This document shows positions 34,149 through 42,604 of a stretch of 64,000 nt of DNA, in pieces (position 1 is the stretch's first letter; the number at the start of each line of letters is the position of its first letter). This DNA comes from Candidatus Methylumidiphilus alinenensis (lineage in GTDB: Bacteria > Pseudomonadota > Gammaproteobacteria > Methylococcales > Methylococcaceae): the NCBI GenBank assembly GCA_003242955.1, contig QJPH01000334.1, positions 1 through 64,000 on the forward strand, given 5' to 3'. The position numbers and the translations under genes were made by a program. The notes under the pieces are model-generated. The model was not told where the DNA came from and did no database searches. It saw only the letters and a list, made by a program, of their open reading frames with translations.

Positions 34149-35513
34149 ATGCAATCTTTTTCGCTGATCCATACGGTTTTTTATTTTTTGTTGGCACTTG
34201 TGGTGCTGGTCGCCTTTCACGAGTTTGGTCATTTCTATGCTTGCAGAAAGTTGGGCGTGAAAGTGAAACGGTTTTCCATAGGGATAGGCAAGCCAGTCTG
34301 GAGTTACCGCAAAACGCCTGATGACACCGAATTTGCGATTGGCCTTCTGCCTTTGGGCGGCTATGTGAAAATGGTGGATGAGCGGGAGGGCGAAGTATCG
34401 ACTTATGATTTGCCTTACGCCTTTAACCGGCAGCGGCTGGCCGTCCGTGCTGCCATCGTATTTGCCGGACCGCTTGCCAATTTTTTGCTTGCAGTCTTGC
34501 TCTATTGGATTGTCTTCATGGTTGGCGAAACCGGCTTGCGTCCTGTAATGGGGAGCATCGCCAATGGCACTTTGGCAGAACAGGCCGGTTTTTTGGAAGG
34601 CGATGAAATTTTAGCGGTGGGTGATACCCAAACCCCAACTTGGGGCTTGGCGATGGGAGAAGTCATTGAGCAGGCAATGGACAACGGGAGTGTGACCGTA
34701 GAAGTCAAGACGAACCGGGACGCTATTGTAAAACGTGTATTGACGATTCCTTCCGATGTTGTCGAAAAACCGGAGATGCTACATGATCGGCTTGGGTTGC
34801 AACCGATGGAGCCTTCCATCCCGCCAATTGTCGATAAAATAGAGCCGAAAAGTGCAGCCGAGGCGGCGGGCTTGACAACGGGTGACCGGCTGTTGGTCGC
34901 CGATGGCAAGACAGTGAAAGATTGGCGGCAATGGGTTGAGTATGTCAGGGCCAACCCGGAAAAGGAAATAGATGTGAAAGTATTGCGCGCAGGGGGTGAA
35001 TTTTCCTTAAGCATAAGGCCGGTCAAGGTGGGATCGGCGCAGGGTGCAGTAGGCAAAATCGGTGCATCTGTGCTGGTTCCCGAAGAGTTGATCAATGCCA
35101 TGCAAGTGAAATACCGTTTGGGGGTTATTCCGGCGTTGTTCGCCGCAGTGGAAAAGACATGGGATTATTCTACCATGACCCTAAAAATGATAGGGCGGAT
35201 GATAATAGGGAAGGCTTCGGTGGATAATCTTAGCGGACCCATCAGCATAGCCCAGTATGCGGGGCAATCGGCAAGCATGGGTTTGGTCCAGTTTCTTAAA
35301 TTCATTGCGATTGTCAGCGTCAGCCTAGGTGTCCTCAATCTCCTGCCTATACCGGTGTTGGATGGCGGACATTTAATGTTTTATGGTTTGGAAGCTGCGA
35401 TGGGAAAGCCCATTCCTGAAAGCCTACAAATCATGTTTCAAAATATAGGCATTGTGATTCTATTTTCTTTGATGTTTTTTAGTTTCTATTTGGATATATT
35501 TAGGCATCAATAG
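34149..35513 (+). CDS. rseP: Site-2 protease RseP (M50 zinc metalloprotease)
   Basis: 454 residues from the ATG at 34149; a TTG at 34140 overlapping the dxr stop is an alternative start. The active site H-E-F-G-H lies in the first membrane helix near residue 22, two PDZ domains occupy the middle, and the last helices carry N-L-L-P-I-P-V-L-D-G-G-H, the second metal-site motif. RseP cuts the anti-sigma factor RseA in the sigma-E envelope-stress pathway. The usual next gene, bamA, is absent; a DsbC-like gene follows. Confidence 0.95.
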   Translation: MQSFSLIHTVFYFLLALVVLVAFHEFGHFYACRKLGVKVKRFSIGIGKPVWSYRKTPDDTEFAIGLLPLGGYVKMVDEREGEVSTYDLPYAFNRQRLAVRAAIVFAGPLANFLLAVLLYWIVFMVGETGLRPVMGSIANGTLAEQAGFLEGDEILAVGDTQTPTWGLAMGEVIEQAMDNGSVTVEVKTNRDAIVKRVLTIPSDVVEKPEMLHDRLGLQPMEPSIPPIVDKIEPKSAAEAAGLTTGDRLLVADGKTVKDWRQWVEYVRANPEKEIDVKVLRAGGEFSLSIRPVKVGSAQGAVGKIGASVLVPEELINAMQVKYRLGVIPALFAAVEKTWDYSTMTLKMIGRMIIGKASVDNLSGPISIAQYAGQSASMGLVQFLKFIAIVSVSLGVLNLLPIPVLDGGHLMFYGLEAAMGKPIPESLQIMFQNIGIVILFSLMFFSFYLDIFRHQ

Positions 35514-35550
35514 ACTTTATCGGAAACCTTCTACTTTTGTGAATCCAGCG

Positions 35551-36396
35551 ATGAAAAAACTACTGTTTAGCTTGTTTATGGGTGCTTTTCTATGCCTTTC
35601 GCACCCCCTTCTTGCCGAAGAGAATCCCGGCAATGCCATAGAAGAAGCGCTGAATAAAATAGCGCCTGGATTGTCTCCAAGTTCGATCAAGCCTTCCAAG
35701 GTTGCAGGTCTTTATGAAGTGGTTGCCGGCTCAAAAACATTTTACATGAGCAAGGATGGAAAATATTTGGTCGAGGGCAGGGTGACGGATATGAATGCCA
35801 ACAAACGGGCAACGGAGATACCGGGGATATACGAGTTTGTGTCTGGACCGAAAATTTATTATGTAACCGAGGATGGGGGTTATTTGATTGAAGGTAGCCT
35901 GATTGATGTCAAGGCCAACAAGGACCTTACCGAAGCCCGTCTAGGTGAGGCTAGGATTGCGCAGTTGGACAAGATTGGCTTGAACAATATGATCGTGTTC
36001 AAGCCAAAAAAGACGATACATGCTGTCTATGTATTCACTGATATTGATTGTGGCTATTGCCGGAAGCTTCATAGCGAGATGGACCAATATTTGAATCTCG
36101 GCATTGAGGTGCGTTATCTGTTTTTCCCCCGCGCCGGTGTTGACTCAGACTCTTACAATAAGGCCGTTGCGGTATGGTGCGCCAAGGATCGCAATGCGGC
36201 ACTAACCAAGGCGAAAAAGGGCGAAGGCATGGAAATGAAGCAATGTGATAACCCGGTCAAGGCTCATATGCGGTTGGGTGAGGAATTTGGAGCCTCGGGA
36301 ACCCCGATGATTGTGACCGATAAGGGCAACATCATACCCGGTTACGTCAATGCCATGAGTTTGGCGCTAGGCTTGGACAAAGAAGCGAAAAAATAG
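35551..36396 (+). CDS. DsbC/DsbG-like periplasmic disulfide isomerase with duplicated N-terminal domain
   Basis: About 281 residues from the ATG at 35551 (track start is a GTG four codons earlier). A signal peptide ends near L-L-A. Two similar blocks follow: K-V-A-G-L-Y-E-V-V-A-G-S-K-T-F-Y-M-S-K-D-G and E-I-P-G-I-Y-E-F-V-S-G-P-K-I-Y-Y-V-T-E-D-G, each ending near V-x-D-x-x-A-N-K. They look like a tandem copy of the DsbC dimerisation motif. The thioredoxin-fold domain has the active site D-C-G-Y-C-R near residue 166 and the cis-proline S-G-T-P-M. It should isomerise wrong disulfides in the periplasm. It lies 37 bases beyond rseP on the same strand. Confidence 0.85.
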   Translation: MKKLLFSLFMGAFLCLSHPLLAEENPGNAIEEALNKIAPGLSPSSIKPSKVAGLYEVVAGSKTFYMSKDGKYLVEGRVTDMNANKRATEIPGIYEFVSGPKIYYVTEDGGYLIEGSLIDVKANKDLTEARLGEARIAQLDKIGLNNMIVFKPKKTIHAVYVFTDIDCGYCRKLHSEMDQYLNLGIEVRYLFFPRAGVDSDSYNKAVAVWCAKDRNAALTKAKKGEGMEMKQCDNPVKAHMRLGEEFGASGTPMIVTDKGNIIPGYVNAMSLALGLDKEAKK

Positions 36397-36441
36397 ACCA
36401 AATGAACCGAAAAGACTTTGTCATTTCAGCTCGAAACAACC

Positions 36442-37065
36442 TCAAATATGAAAACGCCCTAGCATTCCCGCCCGTTCGATAAACTCTATGATTTCATCCA
36501 GCCCAAACTGGGTTTTCAAGTTGGAGAACACAAAAGGCCGCTCGCCGCGCATTTTACGGGCATCACGGTCCATGACCTCCAATGATGCACCTACATAAGG
36601 GGCTAGGTCGATCTTGTTGATGACCAATAAGTCTGAGCGGGTGATGCCGGGTCCGCCCTTGCGGGGGATTTTATCACCCGCAGACACGTCGATGACGTAG
36701 ATCGTCAAATCGGCCAATTCAGGGCTAAAGGTCGCACTGAGGTTGTCCCCGCCGCTTTCCACCAACACTAAATCCAAATCCGCAAAGCGTTCGCACAAAT
36801 CGTCAACTGCGGCAAGGTTCATTGATGCATCCTCTCGGATAGCGGTATGTGGGCAACCGCCGGTTTCCACGCCAACGATGCGCTCCTCCGGCAACGCGCG
36901 ACTGCGGATTAAAAATTGTTGGTCTTCCTTGGTGTAGATATCGTTGGTGACGACTGCCATGCAATATCGACCACTCATGGACTTGCACAGTGCGTCCACC
37001 AAGGCGGTCTTGCCAGAACCCACCGGCCCTCCTACGCCTATGCGCAATACTGTATTTTTACTCAT
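36442..37065 (-). CDS. ureG: Urease accessory GTPase UreG
   Basis: 207 residues, full length. P-loop [13 protein letters not shown], then [13 protein letters not shown] with the nickel-binding [20 protein letters not shown] and the base-recognition V-I-N-K-I-D-L-A. It delivers nickel to urease with UreE, UreF and UreD. The gene is 12-21 kb away from the other urease genes, on the opposite strand. It starts in a four-base overlap with the end of the response-regulator gene at 37062. Confidence 0.96.
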   Translation of the reverse strand: MSKNTVLRIGVGGPVGSGKTALVDALCKSMSGRYCMAVVTNDIYTKEDQQFLIRSRALPEERIVGVETGGCPHTAIREDASMNLAAVDDLCERFADLDLVLVESGGDNLSATFSPELADLTIYVIDVSAGDKIPRKGGPGITRSDLLVINKIDLAPYVGASLEVMDRDARKMRGERPFVFSNLKTQFGLDEIIEFIERAGMLGRFHI

Positions 37066-38021
37066 GCCTTCCTCTTGGGGTTATTGATTGTCAGAACCTT
37101 TTCTACGACTAAAGCGATGGCGGCACTGCGAGTTGCGACGCCCAACTTTTCAAAGATATGCTCCATGTGCTTATTCACCGTCCTTGGGCTATTGCCTAGG
37201 ATAAGGCCAATTTCACGGTTGGTTTTTCCTCGTGATATCCACATTAAGACCTCGGCTTCTTTAAAAGTTAGTCCCAAACTGCCTTTTAGCGATTCCAAAT
37301 CCCAGTCGCCCGGCTGGTTTTGCAAGAAAATGAGAAACTCCCTACGATCATGACAGGGAGAAATGCTGGCTGACAATACACAGCCTCCGTGGTTGAAGGT
37401 AAAGTTGTCGGATTCAAGTGGGCTTTTTGCTTGGATAAACAACAAGGTCCAGGACAACAGCGGCTTTGGCAATATGGGCATCTCCTTGTCATTCGCGTTT
37501 ATAGTGTCGGCAACCTCAGCCAACCAAGCGGAAGCCGATGGAGTCAGCCAAGTAATCTGTGCCGAGCGGTTGATGGCCAGTGCGGCAAGCCCGCTATTGG
37601 CCAAGGCCTGTTCAGTCCGTCGGACAAGACGGGCTTGGTTTAAGTGGGTTTTGACGCGTGCCAGAACCTCTTCATGCCGAAACGGTTTGACAATATAATC
37701 GACAGCACCTTCATCGAACCCCCTTAGCAAGTCGTCCAACTCGCCCAGTGCTGTCATGAAAAGTATCGGAATGGCTTGGGTTTTCGGATTAGCCTTGATC
37801 ATGCGGCAGGTTTCGAATCCATCCAAGCCCGGCATCATGCCATCCAACAAGATGATGTCCGGCGCGACGTATTGCAACTGTTCCAAAGCGGAATATCCAT
37901 CGGTTGCCACCAATACCCGGTAGCCCGCATCTTCCAAGGCATCGGATAGAAGTGCCAAATTACCTGGGGCATCGTCAACGATCAGCACCGTTCCCTGGGA
38001 TTCCAGAAGTTTGGCATTCAT
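37062..38021 (-). CDS. Response regulator with receiver and LuxR-type HTH domains
   Basis: 319 residues. The receiver domain (about 12-130) has V-L-I-V-D-D-A and the phospho-acceptor Asp in [13 protein letters not shown], with V-K-P-F later. A middle segment (about 145-235) looks PAS-like. The C-terminal LuxR/GerE helix-turn-helix is [22 protein letters not shown]. It follows the hybrid kinase gene with a one-base gap and overlaps ureG, so kinase, regulator and UreG are made together. By context it should control urea uptake and urease genes, which is inference. Confidence 0.88.
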   Translation of the reverse strand: MNAKLLESQGTVLIVDDAPGNLALLSDALEDAGYRVLVATDGYSALEQLQYVAPDIILLDGMMPGLDGFETCRMIKANPKTQAIPILFMTALGELDDLLRGFDEGAVDYIVKPFRHEEVLARVKTHLNQARLVRRTEQALANSGLAALAINRSAQITWLTPSASAWLAEVADTINANDKEMPILPKPLLSWTLLFIQAKSPLESDNFTFNHGGCVLSASISPCHDRREFLIFLQNQPGDWDLESLKGSLGLTFKEAEVLMWISRGKTNREIGLILGNSPRTVNKHMEHIFEKLGVATRSAAIALVVEKVLTINNPKRKA

Positions 38022-38022
38022 T

Positions 38023-41000
38023 TCAAGACCTGCCTAGCAACAAGCGTTTGATATCCCCAAGCTTGAATTCCTTGGATAAGGTTTGCAAATGGGCTGCAAA
38101 GGGGATGTAATTGAAATCGTCAGTGGCGAGTTGTTTTAACCGTTCCGTCAAGCCACGGAGGTCGCCAATTTTAGCAAACTCAGCGAGTTCGGCCAGTTGC
38201 TCGGCGGGCGGCACAATCAAGGGGGGGCTATTGTCCAATATGTCCAAGTATTTTGGATGTTCATTATGTGCATAAATCCAATCTAAGCCGAGATGGAATT
38301 TTATTTTTCGCAACACTTCGGCAATTTGGATGGGCTTGGCGATAAAGTTGTCGCAGTCGGCATCAACAGCCAGCCTACGGTCGCTTGGGTAGGCATTGGC
38401 GCTGATGATGATGATGGAGGACTGGCAGCCGGATTGTCGCAAACGGGTCGCCACCTGGATTCCGCTAATCCCGCCCATCAGCACATCCAACAAAATCATG
38501 TCCGGCTTTTCCTCCATCGCCATGGACAGACATTCTTCCCCTGATTCGGCCTGTGCCAGGGCAAAGCCTAATGGCTCCAATATCGACATGAGCAGGGAGC
38601 GGTGGTCCTCATGATCGTCCGCGATCAGGATTTTCCGTCTACGGCCGGCATAGCCGATGATGCCTTCCTGTTCATCCTCTTCGGCGACATGGCCATGCAG
38701 TTTGGGTAGGAATAATTTCAAGGTAAATGCCGTCCCTTCATTGTCCCTCCCCGAGACGCTCAGTTCGCCTCCCATGATTTCAGTGAATATCTTGCTGATG
38801 GTCAGCCCCAAGCCACTGCCGGCGGTGGCGTTGCCCCGGTTGCCGCCTAGGCGGTTAAAAGGGAGGAAAATGTCTTCGCGCTGGTCTGCGGGGATGCCTA
38901 TTCCAGTGTCAATGACCTGAAAAACCGCAACTTCCCCGCTATAGCCGATGCGGAAAATAATTTCGCCCTTATCGGTGAATTTCACTGCATTGCTGAGCAG
39001 ATTGATAATAATTTGACCAACCCTTTTTTCGTCTCCCCGAACAAATTCGGGAAGGTTATCGAGTATTTGGCAACGGAAAATCAGTCCCTTGGTCTCAGCT
39101 TGCGATTTAAACAAGCGCAGCATCTGCCCTACGAAACCGGGGAAATCGATGGCGGCATTTTTTAATTCGAACTTGCGAGCTTCAATGCGTGCAATATCCA
39201 GGATGTCGTCAATCAACCGGGACAGATGCTCACCGCTGCGCTCGATGATTTCCAATGCTTGTAATCGGTGGGCTGGAATCGTGGGGTCTTTCCGCAGCAG
39301 TTGCGAGTATCCTAGGATGCTATTGAGCGGTGTGCGAATCTCATGGCTCATGTCACTGAGAAAGCGACTTTTGGCTGTATTGGCCCGGTCGGCGGCATTC
39401 TTGGCCTTTTTTAGCTTGGCATCTGTCATTCGATGATCCTCAACCTCACGCAGCAGACGCTTGGTTTGCCGGTTGGTTTCCTCTTGTGCGACCTGTCGGC
39501 TTTCGTTGTTGAGAACCAGCCACCAACTTCCCAGCCCCAAAAAGACCAGCAAGGACGAATACACTTTGACGAAACTGCGCGACAGGATTTGCCTAGGCAG
39601 GTCGCCTTCAAGGCTACGGTTGGTGAGCCAGTCTTGATAGTAAATGACACCGATGAAAATGCTGGTGACACCGGCCAGCAGCAAGTAGAGCAAAGTGAAC
39701 TGGAACAAGCGAAGTTTTAGCTGGGGGGAGAAACTGCGAGGCAAACACCGATCCGCCAGACTTTGCAGTTGATCGTTCAGGCTGGCTTTCGGTTTGCAGG
39801 CATCACGGCAGCGCGCATCTAGTGTGCAGCAAAGGGAGCAGATGGCCCCTTCGTAGACCGGGCAATACGCTTTGTCCTCAGTCTCGAAATCGTTTTGGCA
39901 AATGCAACATTTGTCCTTCGGGTTGGCTTTGGCCCAATCAAAGCGGCGAATTACGCGATAGTAACGCCCCCCGGTAGCCCAGGCGATTAGCGGTGCCATA
40001 AAGAAGGCCACGCCCAATGCCAGATAGGCGGAAAAGGCTTGCGGCCAACTTCCCAACAATCCCAAATAGGCCGCGATGGCAATGGCCGAGGCGCATACCG
40101 TTGACAACACCCCTACCGGGTTGATGTCATGTAGATAGGCCCTTCTGAACTCCACTTCGGGTGGGCTCAGCCCCAGCGGTTTGTTGACAGTCAAATCGGC
40201 TACTAATGCGCCTATCCAGGCAATCGCCACATTGGAAAACAGGCCCAGAACCCTCTCCAATGCGCCGAATACGCCCAATTCCATCAGCAACAAGGCGATT
40301 AACACATTGAAAACCAGCCACACCACCCTGCCAGGATGGCTATGAGTCAGGCGGGAAAAAAAATTTGACCAGGCCAGCGAGCCGGCGTAGGCATTCGTCA
40401 CATTGATCTTGATTTGCGAGATCACCACGAAGAGGGTGACGGTGGCAAAGCCTAGCTTTGGATTAGTGAAAATATACTGGTAAGCGACCCTATACATTTG
40501 GGTCGGTTCATAAGCGTGCTCGCTTTCCACGCCATGTTGAATGGCGAGGTAAGCCAATAATGCCCCGCCCAATTGTCGGGCCATGCCGAGAATAATCCAG
40601 CCTGGCCCCGCGATAATCACCGCAGCCCACCAACGCTTGCTGCTTTCATGGGTTTTTTCGGGTAAAAAGCGAAGAAAATCGACTTGTTCGCCAATTTGCG
40701 CCACCATTGAAAACGCCACGGTGCTGGCCGCGCCAAAACTCATCCAGTCGAATCCAGCTTGTGCATGTCCGGCAAAGCCTGACAAACCGGCTATCGCGCC
40801 TGGTTCGCGGACTAGCACTGCGACATAGGGTACGATCAAAAGAACTAGCCAAACCGGTTGGGTCCATAATTGCAGCCGGTTGATATTGGTGATGCCGTAG
40901 GTGACCAAGGGAATGACGGCAAGGGCACTGACCAAATGAGCATAGGCAATCGGTATCTCAAAATAGAGTTCAAGCGCCAAAGACATTATAGAAGCTTCCA

Positions 41001-41406
41001 GCGCGAATAAGGTGAAGGTGAAGGCAGCGTAAATCAGCGAGGTCATCGTCGAACCAATATACCCAAAGCCCGCGCCACGAGTCAGCAAGTCCATGTCGAT
41101 ATTGTATCGGGCGGCATAATAGGTTATCGGCAAGCCAGTTAGGAAGATGATTAAACCGACGCTCAGGATGGCCCAAAAGGCATTGGTAAATCCGTAATTG
41201 ATGGTTAGCGCACCGCCAATGGCTTCAAGCACCAAGAAAGAAATCGAACCGAAGGCGGTGTTGGCGACTCGGAACTCGGACCATTTGCGGAACGACCGGG
41301 GGGCAAAACGCAGGGCGTAATCCTCCATGGTCTCATCGGCCACCCAGGCGTTATAGTCTCTTCGCACTTTGGCGATACTTTGTTGGCTAAATTCCCCCAT
41401 CTGCAT
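38023..41406 (-). CDS. Permease-like (NCS1/SSS-type) transporter fused to hybrid histidine kinase
   Basis: About 1127 residues from the ATG at 41406, preceded by AGGGG (track start is a GTG seven codons upstream). Residues 45-490 form a polytopic membrane domain resembling NCS1 cytosine/purine permeases (E-A-I-G-G-A-L-T-I-N-Y-G, Q-I-G-E-Q-V-D-F-L-R-F-L-P). Around residue 500-540 is a Cys cluster (C-C-I-C-Q, C-P-V-Y, C-S-L-C-C, C-R-D-A-C) that could bind zinc. Two further membrane helices, a HisKA domain (M-S-H-E-I-R-T-P-L-N-S near 690), an ATPase domain (G-S-G-L-G-L-T-I-S-K) and a receiver with D in I-L-L-D-V-L-M-G near 977 follow. It is probably a transporter-like sensor for urea or a related nitrogen compound that signals to the adjacent regulator. 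Confidence 0.85.
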   Translation of the reverse strand: MQMGEFSQQSIAKVRRDYNAWVADETMEDYALRFAPRSFRKWSEFRVANTAFGSISFLVLEAIGGALTINYGFTNAFWAILSVGLIIFLTGLPITYYAARYNIDMDLLTRGAGFGYIGSTMTSLIYAAFTFTLFALEASIMSLALELYFEIPIAYAHLVSALAVIPLVTYGITNINRLQLWTQPVWLVLLIVPYVAVLVREPGAIAGLSGFAGHAQAGFDWMSFGAASTVAFSMVAQIGEQVDFLRFLPEKTHESSKRWWAAVIIAGPGWIILGMARQLGGALLAYLAIQHGVESEHAYEPTQMYRVAYQYIFTNPKLGFATVTLFVVISQIKINVTNAYAGSLAWSNFFSRLTHSHPGRVVWLVFNVLIALLLMELGVFGALERVLGLFSNVAIAWIGALVADLTVNKPLGLSPPEVEFRRAYLHDINPVGVLSTVCASAIAIAAYLGLLGSWPQAFSAYLALGVAFFMAPLIAWATGGRYYRVIRRFDWAKANPKDKCCICQNDFETEDKAYCPVYEGAICSLCCTLDARCRDACKPKASLNDQLQSLADRCLPRSFSPQLKLRLFQFTLLYLLLAGVTSIFIGVIYYQDWLTNRSLEGDLPRQILSRSFVKVYSSLLVFLGLGSWWLVLNNESRQVAQEETNRQTKRLLREVEDHRMTDAKLKKAKNAADRANTAKSRFLSDMSHEIRTPLNSILGYSQLLRKDPTIPAHRLQALEIIERSGEHLSRLIDDILDIARIEARKFELKNAAIDFPGFVGQMLRLFKSQAETKGLIFRCQILDNLPEFVRGDEKRVGQIIINLLSNAVKFTDKGEIIFRIGYSGEVAVFQVIDTGIGIPADQREDIFLPFNRLGGNRGNATAGSGLGLTISKIFTEIMGGELSVSGRDNEGTAFTLKLFLPKLHGHVAEEDEQEGIIGYAGRRRKILIADDHEDHRSLLMSILEPLGFALAQAESGEECLSMAMEEKPDMILLDVLMGGISGIQVATRLRQSGCQSSIIIISANAYPSDRRLAVDADCDNFIAKPIQIAEVLRKIKFHLGLDWIYAHNEHPKYLDILDNSPPLIVPPAEQLAELAEFAKIGDLRGLTERLKQLATDDFNYIPFAAHLQTLSKEFKLGDIKRLLLGRS

Positions 41407-41448
41407 CTTATCCCCTAAGTTAAGCACCGATTCGGTTGGAAACTAGCC

Positions 41449-41479
41449 CAGCCAACATTGAGCATGCCATTGTTGGCTG
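41449..41479. repeat. Nine-base inverted repeat between the lipoprotein and kinase genes
   Basis: CAGCCAACA and TGTTGGCTG are separated by 13 bases. It lies just past the end of the minus-strand lipoprotein gene and before the start of the minus-strand kinase gene, so it could be a terminator stem or a regulator site. No T run is seen. Confidence 0.4.
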
Positions 41480-41512
41480 TTTACTGGCAAATAACAGGCC
41501 GTGACCGCTAGG

Positions 41513-42334
41513 TTACTGCCGCTCGTAACCAAACTCAAGTATCACCGGAGTCCCTAGGTTACGGATGATAAGTTGTTTGTGTTTATCCTCCGCGTCAATC
41601 GCTGGTTCGGTTGTGGCGGGTGTATTCCCGGAAGTGTTAGCCAGTGGTTTCTCAGGCGTTGTTGCATCGTCATGCGCAATGGGTTTGGCAGGCGGAGGTC
41701 TTGGGTCGGTAGCAAGGGGTTTGTCCCTGATTTCAATATCCACTGCGGGCTTCCATGGCATATTGGGCCCTACCGGGGCGGTTTTGGGTATTTTAAGTTC
41801 GGTGAGAAGATTCAGGCAAACTGTGGCAATGCTGTCTGCATAGAAACTCGGCGGGATGGGTTTTATTGTACCCATCAAGTCGTCAAGCCCTGGGGGCAGG
41901 CTGAACTTCCCGGTTAATTTGATAGGTTCTTCAGTTTTATTCAGTGAGCGCAAAATGCAAGCCACCGGTAGGACGTCTGTCTTTTGAAAATCGAGGGCGC
42001 GAGGGTCTGAATTGCCAAAATACAATGACAATCCCGGTGGCGTGGTTGTCTTTTCAAGCTTGCCAACTTGCCCTTCAAGCGTATGGGTAAACGCCTCATT
42101 TTGTAATACGGCAGATTTTACCGGATACCCCCAAGAGTTCAAATGACGGCTGATTTCTTCTGCCATCTGTGTGGTTTGGTTTGTGATGGCAATCTTTGCA
42201 AGATTATCGGTTGAGATGACGAATTTTATGGCCGTCACCCGCTCCGGGTTGGACAAGTTTGCCCTTGGCTTACTGTCAATGGCGCAAGCAGCCAATGTGA
42301 ATAGTGAAATGGCCACCAGAATTGCAAATCGCAT
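41513..42334 (-). CDS. Putative lipoprotein of unknown function
   Basis: 273 residues from the ATG at 42334, with GGGAG five bases upstream (the track GTG start is two codons earlier). The N-terminus ends in a lipobox (T-L-A-A-C), so export and lipid attachment are expected. The middle part has F-V-I-S-T-D-N-L-A-K-I-A-I-T-N-Q-T and a L-P-P-G-L-D-D-L segment; the C-terminal third is rich in Pro, Thr, Ala and Asp and looks disordered. No family is recognised. It lies between the sensor operon and the porin-urt operon and is divergent from the porin. Confidence 0.65.
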   Translation of the reverse strand: MRFAILVAISLFTLAACAIDSKPRANLSNPERVTAIKFVISTDNLAKIAITNQTTQMAEEISRHLNSWGYPVKSAVLQNEAFTHTLEGQVGKLEKTTTPPGLSLYFGNSDPRALDFQKTDVLPVACILRSLNKTEEPIKLTGKFSLPPGLDDLMGTIKPIPPSFYADSIATVCLNLLTELKIPKTAPVGPNMPWKPAVDIEIRDKPLATDPRPPPAKPIAHDDATTPEKPLANTSGNTPATTEPAIDAEDKHKQLIIRNLGTPVILEFGYERQ

Positions 42335-42403
42335 AAGCACTCCCGTGATTGATTATCGGCCATAAATCGGCCTGTGGTGTCGAGTTTCGCCAATGGGGTT
42401 TTT

Positions 42404-42447
42404 CCACTGCCGTTCACCTTCGATAGGTTCTGGGTGAACGGCAGTGG
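42404..42447. repeat. Perfect 15-bp hairpin (CCACTGCCGTTCACC)
   Basis: CCACTGCCGTTCACC and its exact complement flank a 14-base loop, in the divergent gap between the lipoprotein and porin genes. It resembles other short palindromic intergenic elements in this genome. Confidence 0.7.
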
Positions 42448-42508
42448 TAGTCGTTTCTGCGTAAGTCTTACCCAAACCCTATTAGACACCGCTGAGGAAA
42501 TGCTTGGC

Positions 42509-42526
42509 ATACGTCATTTGACGTAT
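42509..42526. promoter_or_regulatory. 18-bp perfect palindrome, candidate operator upstream of porin-urt operon
   Basis: ATACGTCATTTGACGTAT: two 8-bp arms with a 2-bp centre, about 80 bases before the porin start. The size suits a LuxR/FIS-type response regulator dimer such as the one encoded at 37062-38021. The link is inference. Confidence 0.4.
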
Positions 42527-42604
42527 TGAGGCATTTTTCATTGGGCATTTTAATTTAAGCCGAAGATAAGACCGATTCAATCCAAACGATAAAGGGGTTT
42601 TGCA

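Noticed and set aside
42490-42540. Sigma-54 (-24/-12) promoter upstream of the porin gene
   Set aside because: TTGGCAT resembles the -24 element, but no GC is found at the required -12 spacing.
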